From Mongoliitalea lutea (GTDB lineage: Bacteria > Bacteroidota > Bacteroidia > Cytophagales > Cyclobacteriaceae), in assembly GCF_014652135.1 (NCBI RefSeq), contig NZ_BMYF01000003.1, positions 1 to 64,000 on the forward strand: a stretch of 64,000 nt of DNA, in the 5' to 3' direction. Positions 61,547-64,000 of the stretch are shown piece by piece. Numbering within the stretch: position 1 is the stretch's first letter; each line of letters begins with the position of its first letter. The position numbers were made by a program, and so were the translations under genes. The notes below the pieces were generated by a model. It was not told the DNA's origin and made no database searches. It saw only the letters and a program-made list of their open reading frames with translations.

Positions 61547-61996
61547 TTATTTGAGGATTTGTTTGGTATGTTCTTTTGTGTTTACTTTTTCAATGATTTC
61601 TTCCAATATCCCTTCCTCATTTATGATAAATGTAGTACGGGCTGTTCCCATATACTTTCTGCCATACATGGATTTTTCCACCCAGGTACCGTAGGCCTCA
61701 TGAACTTTCAAGTCCTCATCAGCTAATAGGGGGAAAGGAAGGTTTTGCTTTTCGATGAATTTTTGGTGAGATTTTTCAGAGTCTGAACTCACACCCAATA
61801 CAACATAACCAGCCGCTAGCAAATCATCGTAATTATCTCTTAGATTACATGCCTGTGCGGTACAGCCAGGAGTATTGTCTTTTGGATAAAAATAGAGGAC
61901 AACTTTTTTCCCTTTGAAATCAGACAATTTCAAGATGTTGCCTTGTTGATCTTTTGCTTCAAATGCCGGAGCTGGATTACCAATTTCTAACGCCAT
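61547..61996 (-). CDS. bcp: Thioredoxin-dependent thiol peroxidase (Bcp/PrxQ)
   Basis: A 149-residue peroxiredoxin that reduces hydroperoxides. The peroxidatic Cys is in 'FYPKDNTPGCTAQACNLRDN', with the resolving Cys five residues later as in PrxQ. 'VLGVSSDSEKSHQKFIEKQN' and 'YMGTARTTFIINEEGIL' (with the conserved Arg) complete the fold. Cytoplasmic. It is first of the three-gene group with the split transketolase. Confidence 0.95.
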   Translation of the reverse strand: MALEIGNPAPAFEAKDQQGNILKLSDFKGKKVVLYFYPKDNTPGCTAQACNLRDNYDDLLAAGYVVLGVSSDSEKSHQKFIEKQNLPFPLLADEDLKVHEAYGTWVEKSMYGRKYMGTARTTFIINEEGILEEIIEKVNTKEHTKQILK

Positions 61997-62014
61997 GTTT
62001 TTTGGTTTTAAGTT

Positions 62015-63868
62015 TTAATTGATTGAACTTTTGAAGGTGGCCTCATTTCCTGCCATATCCCTTACTTTCAATACAACCTCTCCTTTAAAAGGTTGTTTGG
62101 TCAACTTCTCAGACCAGATTACATTTTGCTTATGTTCATACCGCATCAATACCCATTCTCCATTAACCAAAGCCTCAAAATCCTTAATTCCAGATTTATC
62201 GTCCCGTATAGTAAACCTCAGTTCATCAGCAGTGACACGGATTGGAGTAATGCTAGGAGGGTTGCTATCGGTATCGAGTACAAAAGTACCAAAGTTTCTG
62301 GTTTTGAAACGGATATTTCCTAATTCCCAAGAACCGCCCACAAAAGATTTACTTCCATTCCTATTAAGTGCATATACATGGGTGCGATCTCTATCAGGAC
62401 TTCCTAGGGGTTCTTTCCAAAGGATTTCAATAGGTGAGCGTAAATATTCATCCGTATCATTGATTTTGAGACGATTGCTTTGATTTTCTATCCTCAAATA
62501 CAAATCATCCAAAGTAGCTTCTTCTGGGACAGTGATTTCGACTTGTTGATTGGCAATCAATCGCTCTTCTCCAAATGGAATAGGTGCAATAACAGACGGA
62601 AAAACCATCTCAGTACATAAGTCAATTTGCTCAGGAATCCCATAGCGCATATCCCATTTGTAGATTCTATGGGAATTACTGACATACATAGGGGCCATTT
62701 CCATTTCATGACTTTTTACCCAAACTTTCGCTAAAGTTCCAATATCTGAAGTTCCTGTTTCGATAATCATTAAGGGCCCATCAAATTTAATGGATGTCCC
62801 CTTCGTGTTACTGATGTTTCTATTACCCAAAAAAAACGGAGCTTCTTCACCAAGTAATGTCATTTTCACCGTTCTGGAATTTCCGAAAAAATCTTGGGCT
62901 TTTACCGAAATGTTTTTTCGTTGTTCAGGTTTAACAGTGATGGCTCCTGACCATGTTGAATCAGGCTCATAAATTTCCAAAATGTTATTGGGAACCTTGT
63001 ACAGGCGCTTAAACCGGTTGTTGGTCATGTGAGAAAAGAAGAATCTCCCCTTGTTGAAATCCACGTGTTGCAGGTTGGCTTTGAAAATTGGTCTGCCATC
63101 TTCCATCAACTCATAAATGGGATTTCCAAAAATATTGGTGGAACCATCCATTCTGTCAATAGAATGAATTTCAATACCGACTTTGCCACTAACTTTTACA
63201 GGCTCTTTGACCACATACGTACCACCTTCCAGTACAGGAGTTACTTCTATTCGTTGATACAAACCATTCACTCTACTATCCATACCGATTGGACGGATAG
63301 CCATCTTGTAAATGACTGGAGGAGTGTTGTCCACTACTTCCCTAAAGCGATAAATAAATGGATCAATGGCACGATCTAAGGTATCTCGGATTTCGAAATG
63401 AAGGTGCGGGCCTCCCGAACTCCCTGTATTTCCACCATTTCCAATAATTTCTCCTCTTTTGATAGGAAGAAAATCAGGATCGGGGAATATTTCCAGTTCA
63501 TTTTTTTTAGCGAAATACATCTCTTTTCGCATGAATTCCATGATCTTAGGAGAGAAGTTTCTCAAATGTGCATAGACGGATGATTGGCCATCGGTATGTC
63601 TTAAATACAAAACATTTCCATAACCATAAGTGGAAATTTTCATTCGATAGATGTATCCATCCGCAATTGCCAAGATGGGTTCTCCATCGACACCACCGAT
63701 TTTAACATCAATGCCTGAATGGAAGTGGCTTGGTCTTATTTCAGAAAAGTTTCCGGACAGCGCCGCCCGTTGACCTGGTTTAACAGGAAATAAATAGTCT
63801 TGGGCAATGGTAAGTTGGGATATGCCAAGCCAAAAGCAAAGCAGGAAAAAGAAACTATTTAACCTCAA
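62015..63868 (-). CDS. M23-family metallopeptidase
   Basis: A 617-residue exported LytM/M23-type zinc endopeptidase expected to act on peptidoglycan. The signal peptide ends near TIAQ. Zn motifs are '[14 protein letters not shown]' (H...D) and '[13 protein letters not shown]' (HxH) within residues ~40-165. The long C-terminal part is a string of beta-rich domains of unknown role. The only usable start is TTG 63868, because a TAG lies in frame eight codons upstream and no ATG precedes the signal sequence. This start overlaps the end of the upstream gene by 14 bp. Confidence 0.88.
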   Translation of the reverse strand: MRLNSFFFLLCFWLGISQLTIAQDYLFPVKPGQRAALSGNFSEIRPSHFHSGIDVKIGGVDGEPILAIADGYIYRMKISTYGYGNVLYLRHTDGQSSVYAHLRNFSPKIMEFMRKEMYFAKKNELEIFPDPDFLPIKRGEIIGNGGNTGSSGGPHLHFEIRDTLDRAIDPFIYRFREVVDNTPPVIYKMAIRPIGMDSRVNGLYQRIEVTPVLEGGTYVVKEPVKVSGKVGIEIHSIDRMDGSTNIFGNPIYELMEDGRPIFKANLQHVDFNKGRFFFSHMTNNRFKRLYKVPNNILEIYEPDSTWSGAITVKPEQRKNISVKAQDFFGNSRTVKMTLLGEEAPFFLGNRNISNTKGTSIKFDGPLMIIETGTSDIGTLAKVWVKSHEMEMAPMYVSNSHRIYKWDMRYGIPEQIDLCTEMVFPSVIAPIPFGEERLIANQQVEITVPEEATLDDLYLRIENQSNRLKINDTDEYLRSPIEILWKEPLGSPDRDRTHVYALNRNGSKSFVGGSWELGNIRFKTRNFGTFVLDTDSNPPSITPIRVTADELRFTIRDDKSGIKDFEALVNGEWVLMRYEHKQNVIWSEKLTKQPFKGEVVLKVRDMAGNEATFKSSIN

Positions 63869-64000
63869 AGTCCAGTAGTTTTTGGTCTTCTATAAATGCT
63901 TCTAAACGATCTCCAATGCTAACTTTACTTACACCGGCCGGAGTACCTGTAAAAATCAAATCTCCTTTTTTCAGGGTGAAAAATTGCGAGACATAAGCTA
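63855..64000 (-). CDS. Fumarylacetoacetate hydrolase-family protein, C-terminus (partial)
   Basis: The last 48 residues of a gene running off the window. They read from '[20 protein letters not shown]' through '[16 protein letters not shown]' to 'LLDFEVK' and a TAG at 63855-63857. The '[12 protein letters not shown]' and 'GD' motifs are the C-terminal hallmark of the FAH superfamily (2-keto-3-deoxy-acid or acylpyruvate hydrolases). The stop lies inside the M23 start region, so the two genes are probably coupled. Confidence 0.85.
   Translation of the reverse strand, partial: AYVSQFFTLKKGDLIFTGTPAGVSKVSIGDRLEAFIEDQKLLDFEVK

Overview
The window looks like a chromosomal segment of a Bacteroidota bacterium of the order Cytophagales, most likely Cyclobacteriaceae (Algoriphagus-like). 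That placement is inference. It rests on moderate-to-low GC, few Shine-Dalgarno sequences, TAnnTTTG-type -7 boxes, a LytTR/propeller-kinase pair, a HYC_CC_PP protein ahead of a CusA pump, DUF3667, DUF2911 and DUF3347 domains, SusC-like plug sequence, and gut- and marine-Bacteroidota-style palindromic intergenic repeats. No rRNA, tRNA, phage or CRISPR array was seen.

Layout. 1-3200 is an accessory region. Two copies of a structured ~90-bp repeat and a 10-bp inverted repeat bracket a HigBA toxin-antitoxin pair, next to a small SRPBCC / DUF4287-DUF5655 / membrane-protein group. 3250-8060 holds single genes: a small tryptophan-rich ORF, a serine-hydrolase lipoprotein, a DUF1963-like protein, a GNAT acetyltransferase, a secreted protein and an M20 amidohydrolase. 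8080-11684 is a LytS/LytR-type two-component pair. 13982-23807 is a heavy-metal (probably copper) RND efflux operon: HYC_CC_PP protein, CusA, TolC-like channel, a CusB adaptor with extra metal-binding domains, then an HD protein. Between CusA and the channel sits a four-helix-bundle (23S-rRNA-intervening-sequence type) gene flanked by oppositely oriented arrays of a GAAATAA heptamer at ~11-bp spacing. This is the most unusual object in the window. A third, gene-free array lies at 26908-26968.

23804-24464 is a PIN toxin/antitoxin pair with an operator-like inverted repeat. 24593-26879 is a divergent threonine-degradation pair (Kbl, Tdh-like). 27239-37791 is mostly minus-strand housekeeping: ArsC-like protein, HemL, a periplasmic-binding-fold lipid/amino-acid-type receptor, GuaA, a ligase-associated-exonuclease homologue, a flavin reductase, an SDR lacking the usual Tyr, FolE and a pterin synthase. 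38125-41718 is envelope-related: L,D-transpeptidase, MscS channel and two outer-membrane barrel proteins. 42270-48236 is one giant secreted alpha-2-macroglobulin-like protein with a CNEQ thioester motif and an embedded carboxypeptidase-D/TonB-plug segment. It is flanked on both sides by REP-like palindromes, including a recent 237-bp tandem duplication.

48906-54407 holds a NYN/OST-HTH protein, a small membrane protein, phosphofructokinase, a DinB protein, an alpha/beta hydrolase and an M28 peptidase lipoprotein. 54540-59656 is a TetR - ABC - HlyD - TolC export operon whose ABC ATPase has degenerate catalytic motifs. 59706-64000 (minus) holds a split transketolase, a Bcp peroxiredoxin, an M23 peptidase and the C-terminus of a fumarylacetoacetate-hydrolase-family enzyme running off the edge. 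Convergent genes are separated by clear hairpin terminators in most places.
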